Assembly (NCBI GenBank): GCA_002773135.1
Contig: PFCB01000002.1
Span: forward strand, 3,327-40,299
Direction: 5' to 3'
DNA: 36,973 nt
Source of the DNA: Candidatus Magasanikbacteria bacterium CG10_big_fil_rev_8_21_14_0_10_47_10
Lineage (GTDB): Bacteria; Patescibacteriota; Patescibacteriia; Magasanikbacterales; UBA922
Shown: one piece after another, positions 25,882-33,464 of the stretch
How the letters are laid out: each line of letters starts with the position of its first letter
Numbering within the stretch: the stretch's first letter is position 1
Made by a program: the position numbers and the translations under genes
The notes under the pieces: model-generated
Database searches by the model: none
What the model saw: only the letters and a program-made list of their open reading frames with translations
What the model was told of the DNA's origin: nothing

Positions 25882-26553
25882 ATGTCATACCTTTCCTGGA
25901 ACACACAAACAATATCTGATTTTTCTGATGAAACCATACATGCGATGTATCAACAGGGCTATGTTTTTACGCGCAAAGGAAAAGGTGAAATGGATCAAAC
26001 GCGCAGCGTCCGTGTTGATTTATCACAGTTTGAACTATCCAGCGAAAACCGACGGATTTTGCGCAAATGCCAGGACATGATACTGGCAGCGACATCAATT
26101 CCCTATGCTGAGTATGACTGGTCTATTGGAAAAATGGCAAAAGACTTTTATGATACAAAATTTGGCGAAGGAACTTTTAGCGCAAATAAAATAAAAGAAA
26201 TAATGACTGATAGAAAAAAAAGCAATTTCAATCGCCTCTTAAAGTTCACAACAAATAGTTCACAGCCAATAGGATATTGCATTGCGCTGGAAACGGATTA
26301 CATTGTCCACTACTCCTATCCCTTCTATGCACTATTGGCTACTGGCTCTGAACTCAAAAACATAGGCATGGGTATGATGCTCCAGGCGATTCAGTATGCA
26401 AAAGAGAATAGCAAAACACACATCTATATTGGCGCTGCCCAGCGGCCGACCGATACGTACAAGCTACAATTTGCCGGCTTGGAGTGGTTTGATGGGACGG
26501 GCTGGTCCAATAATCTTGAAACATTAAAACAAATACTTGATTCTGATGTATAA
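25882..26553 (+). CDS. ATE/Bpt-like aminoacyl-tRNA-protein transferase homologue (GNAT fold)
   Basis: 223 residues. Two segments match the arginyl/leucyl-tRNA-protein transferase pattern: near the N-terminus YQQGYVFTRKG followed by SVRVDLSQFELSSENRRILRK, and near the C-terminus HIYIGAAQRPTDTYKLQFAG then LEWFDGTGW. In true ATE proteins the N-terminal part has a CxxC-type pair between these blocks; here those cysteines are missing. The true family tags N-terminal residues for degradation. This homologue may transfer amino acids to another acceptor, and placement between mraY and an Mpl-like ligase suggests a wall or lipid target in the manner of Fem-type GNATs. The start is chosen at MSYLSW; no clear ribosome site is seen. 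Confidence 0.55.
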   Translation: MSYLSWNTQTISDFSDETIHAMYQQGYVFTRKGKGEMDQTRSVRVDLSQFELSSENRRILRKCQDMILAATSIPYAEYDWSIGKMAKDFYDTKFGEGTFSANKIKEIMTDRKKSNFNRLLKFTTNSSQPIGYCIALETDYIVHYSYPFYALLATGSELKNIGMGMMLQAIQYAKENSKTHIYIGAAQRPTDTYKLQFAGLEWFDGTGWSNNLETLKQILDSDV

Positions 26554-26579
26554 TACAACCATACTTTTAATCCCCTTTT

Positions 26580-26831
26580 ATGCCTCGTCGAAAAAAAATC
26601 AAAAAAAGTAAAGCGGAAATGACAACCGCGAACAGCATCATTCTCTTGTCGGTTCTTACGGTCATCGCAGCCAGCTCCATCCTGCTTGTAGAACCAAATG
26701 AACAGCGCCGCTTCTTTCGAGACGAATCGGTAACCAAACAAATGTCAAAAAAATCAAATGTTGAACAACCTCTGGCGCCAAAGCCACCAACCAGGGTGCA
26801 AATGGAAGTACGCATTGATGATGGAGAATAA
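26580..26831 (+). CDS. Small single-span membrane protein
   Basis: 83 residues: basic N-terminus (MPRRKKIKKSKAEM), one hydrophobic helix (about 20-37, IILLSVLTVIAASSILLV), then a polar tail with a Pro-rich piece (PLAPKPPTR). The positive-inside rule puts the tail outside the cell. It lies 26 nt after the ATE-like gene and 40 nt before the Mpl-like ligase, in the position and topology of FtsL-type division proteins in cell-wall clusters. The sequence lacks a clear coiled coil, so that assignment is not made. No family recognised. Confidence 0.55.
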   Translation: MPRRKKIKKSKAEMTTANSIILLSVLTVIAASSILLVEPNEQRRFFRDESVTKQMSKKSNVEQPLAPKPPTRVQMEVRIDDGE

Positions 26832-26871
26832 CGGTTGTTAATAGTATCGTGAAACTTTGATCTGCGCACAG

Positions 26872-28269
26872 ATGCAAGAAAAAAAAAGGATACATTTTAT
26901 AGGCATTTGCGGCGTGGCCATGAGCGCCCTTGCCATATCACTTCACAAACTGGGACATACTGTTACCGGTTCTGATAAGGGATTTTATCCACCAGTCTCC
27001 AACCATTTAAAGGAGGCTGGTATTTCGTATTACCCGGGCTGGCATGTAGAAAAAATGACAAAAAATGGCAATCCGGATCTGGTGGTGGTGGGAAATGTCG
27101 CAGGATCTCAAAATCCTGAATGGCTCTGTGTCCAAAAAAATGGAATTGACTATGTGTCTTACCCGGAGCTAATGGAACGAATGCTCATTAAAAAAAATTC
27201 CATTGTGTGCGCAGGGACCTACGGCAAATCCACGAGTACGGCCCTGCTTGCCTGTATCCTCGCGCAAAACGGCAGGGACCCAAGCTACATGTTTGGCGGT
27301 GTACCACAGGACGGCATGCTTTCAGCGCGCATATCCGACTCGCCGTGGTCCGTGGTTGAAGGAGATGAATACAAAACCGCCAAGTGGGATGAAAAGGCAA
27401 AATTTTTCCATTACGCGCCTACGCATTTGCTGCTCACTTCGGTGGTGTGGGATCACGCTGATGTGTATCCAACGGAGGAGGACTATATCAACGCGTTTGC
27501 AGAGTTGGTCGGGATGCTTCCTGACAATGGTCTGCTGATAGTGTCTGGAAAAGTTCTTCACCAAAATGCGGCGATCATTCAGCGGACAGCAGCCCCTGTC
27601 GTGACATATGGGAAAACAGCGGATAACGATTACCAATACACGAATGTCGCCTCTTCAACAGTGGGTGTGGACTTTGACATCTTGCACAAGGATATTACTT
27701 ATCACGTTCACACAAATGAACTGGGTGACTACATGGCAGACAACATGACAGGCTGTTTTGCTCTCTGTCACGAAATAGGTTTGAATCCGGACGATATCAT
27801 AGCGGCCATTCAGTCGTTTAAAAATATTAAGCGAAGACTGGAAAAACGATTTGATCATGATGTGACTGTTTTTGACGACATTGCGCACTCGCCCAAAAAA
27901 GCGGAAGCCGTGCTGCGCAGCCTTCGACAAATCTATCATGGGCACATTTACGCGGTGTTTGAACCAAACACCGGAAACCGTCTGGAAGAGTCAATCCCCG
28001 GGTATGATGGCGCATTCGCGGAGGCTGACACGGTCATCATTCCTCGGCTCAGTATTGTAAAACGAGTCCCGGGAAAGCCGGCGCCGCTAAACGGACACTC
28101 CTTGACTTCCGTCATACAAAAAACGCACCGGGACGTGCGCTATGTGGAAGATGATGATCAGCTGGTGGCCGAGCTTGCCAAAGCAAAAGATGGGGATGTT
28201 ATCGTCTTCCTTGGTTCCCACGGATTCCGCGGGATGATTGAGGCGTTGGTAAGCAAACTACAAGGATAA
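26872..28269 (+). CDS. mpl: Mur ligase of the Mpl/MurC type
   Basis: Mur ligases join an amino acid or peptide to UDP-MurNAc with ATP. 465 residues from MQEKKRIHF. Features: N-terminal Rossmann part FIGICGVAMSALA, the ATP loop AGTYGKST (114-121), the central-domain block EGDEYKTAKWDEKAKFFHY with WDHADVYPT, and C-terminal DDIAHSPKKAEAVLRSLR. The DEY ... KF.HY ... DHAD pattern is that of Mpl (murein tripeptide ligase, recycling) rather than strict MurC, but a CPR cell with few Mur enzymes could use it as MurC. An upstream TTG start is possible. A weak leaderless-type promoter (TTGTTA at 26835, TGATCT at 26858) is suggested. Confidence 0.8.
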   Translation: MQEKKRIHFIGICGVAMSALAISLHKLGHTVTGSDKGFYPPVSNHLKEAGISYYPGWHVEKMTKNGNPDLVVVGNVAGSQNPEWLCVQKNGIDYVSYPELMERMLIKKNSIVCAGTYGKSTSTALLACILAQNGRDPSYMFGGVPQDGMLSARISDSPWSVVEGDEYKTAKWDEKAKFFHYAPTHLLLTSVVWDHADVYPTEEDYINAFAELVGMLPDNGLLIVSGKVLHQNAAIIQRTAAPVVTYGKTADNDYQYTNVASSTVGVDFDILHKDITYHVHTNELGDYMADNMTGCFALCHEIGLNPDDIIAAIQSFKNIKRRLEKRFDHDVTVFDDIAHSPKKAEAVLRSLRQIYHGHIYAVFEPNTGNRLEESIPGYDGAFAEADTVIIPRLSIVKRVPGKPAPLNGHSLTSVIQKTHRDVRYVEDDDQLVAELAKAKDGDVIVFLGSHGFRGMIEALVSKLQG

Positions 28270-28290
28270 TTTAAATATCATCTGAGCCTA

Positions 28291-28338
28291 TGTCATTCCC
28301 GCGCCTGCCTGCCGGTAGGCAGGAAAGCGGGAATGACA
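28291..28338. repeat. Nested palindrome of the CPR intergenic type
   Basis: A 12-bp outer stem TGTCATTCCCGC/GCGGGAATGACA encloses CCTGCCT/AGGCAGG (28304-28323). A CCTGC-rich piece recurs at about 28782-28797. There is no T run. Similar motifs are common between genes in Parcubacteria; function unknown. Confidence 0.7.
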
Positions 28339-28376
28339 GCCAAGGTTATAGAGGAAGTCAATTTCCTTTGACCGTG

Positions 28377-28452
28377 GATCCCTCGCTTGGCTCGGGATGA
28401 AGGCACGCGGTGTAGATCCCTCGCTTGGCTCGGGATGAAGGCACGCGGTGTC
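28377..28452. repeat. Tandem direct repeat, two 38-bp units
   Basis: Units 28377-28414 and 28415-28452 differ only at the last base. They lie between the mpl-like stop and the end of the LysW-like gene. No gene is seen in 28270-28454 apart from these repeats. There are no spacers, so this is not CRISPR. Copy number may vary between strains. Confidence 0.85.
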
Positions 28453-28454
28453 CT

Positions 28455-28619
28455 TCATTTCCCTTCGTCCAAGATCTCTGCCTGGACTTCGTCAGTTGAT
28501 GTGTCCGTTACCAGCAGTGTGATACCACACATTTGGCACTCAACGGCCTGGTTATCGGCCAAACCCGGATAGCGAGCAAGATCAACGTCATTTTTACATT
28601 CTGGGCAGGTAAGATGCAT
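28455..28619 (-). CDS. Small zinc-ribbon protein resembling LysW-type carrier proteins
   Basis: 54 residues on the minus strand, starting MHLTCPECKNDVDLARYPG and ending EVQAEILDEGK. One zinc site is formed by CPEC (Cys5/Cys8) and CQMC (Cys28/Cys31), followed by a strand ITLLVTDTST and an acidic tail. This layout is that of LysW, the amino-group carrier in lysine or arginine synthesis, and its relatives. However, the LysW terminal EDWGE with a free C-terminal Glu is replaced by LDEGK, so carrier function is uncertain. The neighbouring PLP enzyme and the ATP-grasp gene 6 kb away are only loose support. It may instead be a generic zinc ribbon. Confidence 0.6.
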   Translation of the reverse strand: MHLTCPECKNDVDLARYPGLADNQAVECQMCGITLLVTDTSTDEVQAEILDEGK

Positions 28620-28707
28620 ATATGGCTTTACAATAATAAATGGTTTCTATAGACTAGCATAGGAATACATCAGTTAGCAAGATACCGTACCAAATACAAA
28701 CGGGAGC

Positions 28708-28727
28708 TTTTCCGCCGGGGCGGAAAA
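28708..28727. other. Short hairpin in the 28.62-28.81 kb gap
   Basis: TTTTCCGC/GCGGAAAA with a 4-nt loop, symmetric and flanked by AT-rich DNA, resembles a bidirectional terminator. Yet it lies upstream of both neighbouring genes (28455 minus, 28811 plus), so it may insulate them or be a leader element. Nothing else but a CAGG-rich repeat is seen in this gap. Confidence 0.45.
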
Positions 28728-28810
28728 TTACAAAATAATGATTCCAATTCAACAACATTTTCGTAATTTCGTATAGTTCCTGCAGGCAGGCAGGCGTAGT
28801 TCGTACTCAT

Positions 28811-29695
28811 ATGAAGACAGTCCAACAATCATATCTATCGCTTGCCCGCGCGCTTGGCATAGACGAAGTCTATCTTAAACGCGAGGACGAACACCCATAC
28901 GGATCTCACAAGGGGCGATCCATTCCACTGATGATCAAAGAATATGTGAAACGCGACGACATTCGCGATTTTGTTATTTCTTCGTCCGGGAACGCGGCTC
29001 TGGCAGCAGCCATAGCCGTACAAAAACATAATCAGAATAACCCTTCAAATCCCATTAGGCTTCGCATCTTTGTCGGTCAGCACATTCCAATGGAAAAACT
29101 ATCGCGCCTCAGACCATATCTTGATCCGGAAAAAATTACTGTCGAACAAGTTGACCGCCCCAAACAAACAGCGTTTCAGGTAGACGCCGCGGGCACAGCA
29201 AAAAATCTGCGACAGTCTACCGATGACCTGGCACTGGTTGGCTACAATGAACTGGCGCAAGATCTATGTAAAATTCCAAATTTGTGCGCGGTATTTGTTC
29301 CCACTTCATCCGGCACAACCGCGCAGGCTTTGGCTCAGAGCTTTGCGCGCATGAACCCGGGTACGCAAGTTCATGTAGTGCAAACGGAAGCCTGCTTCCC
29401 AATTGCACAGACGCTAGGCGCGCATGCACAAAAGACTGAGCAATCGATTGCTGGCGCGATTGTTGATAACGTGGCGCACAGAAAAGACGCCTGCGCTGCA
29501 GCAGTAAAACAAACAGGCGGCGCCGGCTGGATTGTGTCTGATGATGAGATTCGCGACGCAATGTCACTTACAAAAAAAGAAACAAACATTTCTATATCTT
29601 CAAACAGCGCCCTATCAGTGGCAGGATTAAAAAAAGCCCTTGCTACGGGCTGGACCTGTAGTGGCGCGGTTGTGTGTCTGGTTACGGGCGCATAA
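28811..29695 (+). CDS. PLP-dependent enzyme, threonine synthase/cysteine synthase fold
   Basis: 294 residues, shorter than threonine synthase (usually 350 or more). The fold-type II marks are present: YLKREDEHPYGSHKGRS with the PLP lysine K34, the phosphate/substrate loop SSSGNAALAAA, and PTSSGTTAQALAQ for the PLP phosphate. The opening KREDEHPYGSHKGR most resembles threonine synthase (KDE.NPTGSFKDR). A complete threonine pathway is not in view, so the substrate is open: threonine synthase-like, serine/threonine dehydratase or sulfhydrylase. Its end overlaps the convergent methyltransferase gene by 14 bp. Confidence 0.8.
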   Translation: MKTVQQSYLSLARALGIDEVYLKREDEHPYGSHKGRSIPLMIKEYVKRDDIRDFVISSSGNAALAAAIAVQKHNQNNPSNPIRLRIFVGQHIPMEKLSRLRPYLDPEKITVEQVDRPKQTAFQVDAAGTAKNLRQSTDDLALVGYNELAQDLCKIPNLCAVFVPTSSGTTAQALAQSFARMNPGTQVHVVQTEACFPIAQTLGAHAQKTEQSIAGAIVDNVAHRKDACAAAVKQTGGAGWIVSDDEIRDAMSLTKKETNISISSNSALSVAGLKKALATGWTCSGAVVCLVTGA

Positions 29696-30368
29696 CCGTC
29701 ACAATATTATCCCCCGGCCCCAAGCTGCTCTCTTTACCATCTTTTGAATAATACTGCCTCTCAATCATAAGACCGGCTTGCTCAGCAAGGTCGTGCAAAT
29801 CCTCCAGCATAAATCCATGATAATAGCGGGTCGCCAAGACCTGTTTTTTTGCGTCTTTCCACGGGATATAAAAATCCCCATTTTCGTCACCACTAAACCC
29901 CTTGCTTCGCGCCCAGTTGCTGTACAAATTCCAGTTCAGCATGACAATCCTGCCTTCCGGCTTGAGCAGCCGTTTCATTTCTCGCAGCGCACGGACACGC
30001 AAGTCGTCGGTTGGCAGGTGATGAAAAGAGGCAATCGAAAAAATCATATCAGCGACCCCCTCTTGCAACGGAATTTTGGTCATATCAGAGGCGATAAAGC
30101 GTGCCGCCGGGTACTTTTCCTTGGCAACATCAATCAGCTTATCAGCATTATCTATGCCAATGTAATTGACTTGATTTTTTGCTAATTCTTGATATAATCT
30201 GCCATTACCACACCCAATGTCCAAAGTAGTGGTATTTGGCACAACAGTTGCCAGCAGAGGCTTTACGTCATTCCATACATAATCACGCGTACTGGAAAAC
30301 AGACCTGCAATAATGTTGTAGGCGGCCGATGTCTCACGAATTACTTTTTTCGCTTGCGTGTCATCCAT
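29682..30368 (-). CDS. SAM-dependent methyltransferase, Trm9/ALKBH8-like
   Basis: 228 residues, class I Rossmann methyltransferase. SAM motif I is TTLDIGCGNGRLYQ, followed by YIGIDNADKLID, and the post-motif DMIFSIASFHHLPT. The end has the marks of the Trm9 group: a VMLNWNLYSN strand, FYIPWKD, and RYYHGF ahead of the last helix. Yeast Trm9 methylates the carboxylate of cm5U at tRNA wobble position 34, downstream of Elp3. This gene is head to head with elp3, the two start codons touching as CATATG, so a shared wobble-uridine pathway is a strong inference. General family certain; exact reaction inferred. Confidence 0.75.
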   Translation of the reverse strand: MDDTQAKKVIRETSAAYNIIAGLFSSTRDYVWNDVKPLLATVVPNTTTLDIGCGNGRLYQELAKNQVNYIGIDNADKLIDVAKEKYPAARFIASDMTKIPLQEGVADMIFSIASFHHLPTDDLRVRALREMKRLLKPEGRIVMLNWNLYSNWARSKGFSGDENGDFYIPWKDAKKQVLATRYYHGFMLEDLHDLAEQAGLMIERQYYSKDGKESSLGPGDNIVTVMRP

Positions 30369-32018
30369 ATGGTGACTGAAAAACAGCTTGAAACAATTGT
30401 ACTTGACATTCTTGAAAAAAAACCTCTCACAAAGGCTGAATTTGATGATATCCGCCGCCGTGCCTCAAGCAAGCTTGGTATCAATCAGCCGGCCAACCGT
30501 GACGTGCTCCGAGCCTACCATGATTTAATCAAAAAGAAAAGGATAGCGCCCGCGCCCGAGATGGAGCACCTGTTCATGAAAGCAGGGATTAGAAGCACCT
30601 CTGGCATTGCCGTTATTACGTCTTTGCTCAAACCATATACCTGCCCTGGCAAATGCATTTATTGCCCCACAGAAGTGCGCATGCCAAAAAGTTATATTGC
30701 GTCAGAACCGGCAGCTGCCCGTTCGCTCCGATTGAATTTCAATCCCTATTTGCTCATGCAAAAACGAATTGAAATGCTTGAAAAAAACGGACACCCGACC
30801 GACAAAATCGAGTATATCACCAAAGGCGGTACATGGAACGCCTATCCCCTCAAATATCAATACTGGTACATTTTGGAATCGTTTAAAGCGTGTAATAATT
30901 TGTCCCGCGAGATTGAAACCCCTTTTACAGAAGAGGCGTATTGGAATGATAAACCGCTTGAAGCACTGATGGATGCGGTTGACGCTGAACAGATATACAA
31001 CGAGAGCGCTGACCATCGCATCATTGGAATTACACTGGAAACCCGACCCGATGCCATTTCACCAAAGTCAATTTACCACATGCGCCGACAAGGATGCACG
31101 CGTGTGGAACTTGGACTGCAAGCGCCGGATGATGCCATTTTGAAACTGGTACACCGCGGCCACACGGTAGATGAATTTAAAATCGCGATGAAGCTATTGC
31201 GCGACGCCGGGTTTAAAGTGGACCTGCATTTTATGCCGGATTTGCCGGGTACCACCCCCGCGCATGACGTTGAAATGTATAAACTCTTGTTTGAAGATAC
31301 CGCCCTGCGACCGGACATGGTCAAAATTTATCCAAACACAGTGATCAAGTCTGCCGAACTGTATCAGTGGTTCTTAGATGGACGGTACAAGCCATATGGT
31401 GATGAAGCGCTCTTTGACGCGCTGCTTGAAATGAAAAAATCTACACCACGCTATTGCCGCATTTCGCGTTTAATTCGTGATATTCCGGCCACAGAAATTG
31501 AAGCCGGTAATATTGTGACCAATTTGCGCGAAGTGCTGGCGCACAAAATGGCTAAAAATGGTGACACGTGTGAATGTTTGCGCTGCCGTGAAATTTCGCG
31601 ACATAAAAATCTGGTAGATGCTGAGCAGGTATTGTTTGTTGATGAATACGAAACAGTTGGAGGCAAAGAATATTTTATTACGTTTGAGGACAAGGATCGC
31701 ACTGCTGTTTTTGGCTTTCTCCGACTACGCATTCCGACTGAATCAAATGATGCACTTGAAAAGCTCATGCCGGAAATAAAACACGCAGCCTTTATTCGAG
31801 AGCTGCATGTCTATGGGCAGTTGGTGTCAATTGGTGAGCGCGATGCACGCGCCTCTCAGCACAAAGGACTGGGCAAAAAGCTGGTCGCTGAGGCGGAACG
31901 TATTGCTGCAGAGCAAGGCTTTCAGCGCGTGGCGGTTATTTCCGGTGTTGGTGTGCGTGGCTATTATGCAAAACTTGGGTATACAAAAGAAGGGACATAT
32001 ATGGTGAAAAAAAATTAA
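30369..32018 (+). CDS. elp3: Elp3-type radical SAM tRNA carboxymethyluridine synthase
   Basis: Elp3 uses SAM and acetyl-CoA to build 5-carboxymethyl groups on wobble uridine 34. 549 residues. The radical SAM cluster is TCPGKCIYCPTE (C92-X3-C96-X2-C99), followed by MPKSYIASEPAAARSLRLNF and GGTWNAYPLKYQYWY. A Cys-rich linker GDTCECLRCREI follows, and a C-terminal GNAT/HAT domain (about 410-549) has SQHKGLGKKLVAEAERIA for acetyl-CoA and the RGYYAKLGY end. A single polypeptide without Elp1/Elp2, as in bacterial and archaeal Elp3. An upstream TTG start lies in the methyltransferase gene and is rejected. The stop overlaps the EamA stop. Confidence 0.95.
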   Translation: MVTEKQLETIVLDILEKKPLTKAEFDDIRRRASSKLGINQPANRDVLRAYHDLIKKKRIAPAPEMEHLFMKAGIRSTSGIAVITSLLKPYTCPGKCIYCPTEVRMPKSYIASEPAAARSLRLNFNPYLLMQKRIEMLEKNGHPTDKIEYITKGGTWNAYPLKYQYWYILESFKACNNLSREIETPFTEEAYWNDKPLEALMDAVDAEQIYNESADHRIIGITLETRPDAISPKSIYHMRRQGCTRVELGLQAPDDAILKLVHRGHTVDEFKIAMKLLRDAGFKVDLHFMPDLPGTTPAHDVEMYKLLFEDTALRPDMVKIYPNTVIKSAELYQWFLDGRYKPYGDEALFDALLEMKKSTPRYCRISRLIRDIPATEIEAGNIVTNLREVLAHKMAKNGDTCECLRCREISRHKNLVDAEQVLFVDEYETVGGKEYFITFEDKDRTAVFGFLRLRIPTESNDALEKLMPEIKHAAFIRELHVYGQLVSIGERDARASQHKGLGKKLVAEAERIAAEQGFQRVAVISGVGVRGYYAKLGYTKEGTYMVKKN

Positions 32019-32920
32019 ACCCCGGAAAATGCCAGTACAAATGTACCCGCGATCACAAAAATAAGCGCGGTCAGCTTCAAAAAGACATTTCTTTTATCCA
32101 AATCTTCCTTAATAATGTGTGGGTAAAATAACGACAAAAAAGTGGAGATTAAAAAAACAAATAATATCTGCGACCCTTCAAATGCCAACACAAGTGCGGC
32201 CGGGCCAAGTGATATGGCCAACTGACTGAGTGCTGTCCCGGACAAATCGATAAGCACAACAGTGGGAAGACCAATTTTCACGATGCCACTCATGCGCTTC
32301 AGCTCACGAACATACTCGGACCGAATCCAGGGAGACAGCGCGATCACTGATGCCGCTACTGCGCCAAATAACGAAAACCAAATAAACCCAACCAAAAATG
32401 GAACTGTCGCAAAGACATAATCCATAATGGTAATTTGAATCGAAAAACCAAGCGTAGCAATGATCATTAGTTTGGCCGCCCGTGAAAAAGAAAGCCCCTT
32501 TCCTTTGGCATGCACTGACGCGATCACACTGCCAAAAACAAGCAGAACAAAAGCAAAAAGTTGCACATGCGTAAACCTCTCTCCCAAAAAAAGTGTGCTA
32601 AAGAGCAAAATAAAGACCGGTATGAGACTCCAATACATGTTAATGCGCGATGGCTCTTCAATTTGCATTGCCTTTATATACGGCATTCCGGAGAACGCCC
32701 ATAGGATGCCAGCAGCCATCAACCATACAAGGCTTGCGCCACTTGGAACAAAAAAATCAACAAACGGGATTAATACCACAACAGGAACCACGCTCAGCTG
32801 GTAAAGCCAGAGAACATACACGTACGGATTTCGTATCCGCTTGCTAACCAAGTATTTGTCTCCCAGGTTAGCCAACGCCCAGCATAAATGGGCTGAAATG
32901 CTAATAAACATCCATGACAT
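32015..32920 (-). CDS. EamA-family (DMT superfamily) transporter
   Basis: 301 residues from MSWMFISISAHLCW with about ten hydrophobic helices in two halves, the drug/metabolite transporter plan. The first half shows the family pattern ISAHLCWALANLGDKYLVSK and ALQ-like MPYIKAMQIEEPSRINMY, with FLGERFTHVQLFAFVLLVFG at the fourth/fifth helix; the second half ends LTALIFVIAGTFVLAF. Substrate cannot be told; members export amino acids, nucleotides and metabolites. Convergent with elp3: the two stop codons share TTAA. A minus-strand TATACT about 16 nt upstream may be the -10 box. Confidence 0.85.
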   Translation of the reverse strand: MSWMFISISAHLCWALANLGDKYLVSKRIRNPYVYVLWLYQLSVVPVVVLIPFVDFFVPSGASLVWLMAAGILWAFSGMPYIKAMQIEEPSRINMYWSLIPVFILLFSTLFLGERFTHVQLFAFVLLVFGSVIASVHAKGKGLSFSRAAKLMIIATLGFSIQITIMDYVFATVPFLVGFIWFSLFGAVAASVIALSPWIRSEYVRELKRMSGIVKIGLPTVVLIDLSGTALSQLAISLGPAALVLAFEGSQILFVFLISTFLSLFYPHIIKEDLDKRNVFLKLTALIFVIAGTFVLAFSGV

Positions 32921-32971
32921 AAGCTCTTTTTGACCAAGTATACCGCTCAACCGGAGCCTTGAATAGCCCAC

Positions 32972-33000
32972 TTGAGCCTCCCAGCCGAAGATGATACACT
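32972..33000 (+). promoter_or_regulatory. Promoter of the Nudix-glyA-tsaE unit, leaderless type
   Basis: -35 TTGAGC (32972-32977), 17-bp spacer, extended -10 TGATACACT (hexamer 32995-33000), 9 nt to the ATG. Confidence 0.7.
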
Positions 33001-33009
33001 GCCTTTACT

Positions 33010-33429
33010 ATGAAACTACCAGACAATACATTTCTTGTGGCAGGACCGGTCATTATTGAAGAAAATAATGTACTGCTCAATAGAGAATATGAAGGAACCG
33101 AGGCTGATGAAATTTGGATGTTTCCCGGCGGAGCTGTTGATGGCGCACATGAAACGTTTGAAGAAACAGCCAAGCGAGAATGTAAAGAAGAGCTGGGTAT
33201 TGATATTGAAATTTTGCGGCCGCTTATTACAGTGCTCCACAAACTCATTGATGAAGATGGACATGTACTGTTAATCCATTTTCTCGCCAAGCGGATTGGA
33301 GAAATCAAACCGGGAGAAGAAACACTGGAATGGGGATGGTTTGATATTCATAACCTACCGGAAAAGACAGCGCCAAATGTGCAGGAAGTGATTCATGCAT
33401 ACCTCAATGAAAACAATAATACTATATAG
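33010..33429 (+). CDS. Nudix hydrolase (second)
   Basis: 139 residues. The Nudix box runs GGAVDGAHETFEETAKRE then CKEELGI; it fits the consensus apart from one extra residue between the Gly and the first Glu. The front WMFPGG and the end WGWFDIHNLPE are also typical. Substrate unknown; ADP-ribose or nucleotide-sugar cleaning are options. It begins a rightward unit with glyA (35-nt gap) and tsaE. Distinct from the Nudix at 2836 (low likeness outside the box). Confidence 0.85.
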   Translation: MKLPDNTFLVAGPVIIEENNVLLNREYEGTEADEIWMFPGGAVDGAHETFEETAKRECKEELGIDIEILRPLITVLHKLIDEDGHVLLIHFLAKRIGEIKPGEETLEWGWFDIHNLPEKTAPNVQEVIHAYLNENNNTI

Positions 33430-33464
33430 CAATATAACAATTTAACAATGATCAATTACCCTCT

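Noticed and set aside
26542-26560. TATAAT at the end of the ATE-like gene as promoter of the small membrane gene
   Set aside because: No -35 at a workable distance and the box lies about 30 nt from the ATG, unlike the 8-9 nt pattern here; too weak to list.
28377-28452. CRISPR-like repeat
   Set aside because: The two units are directly adjacent with no spacer, and there are no cas genes.
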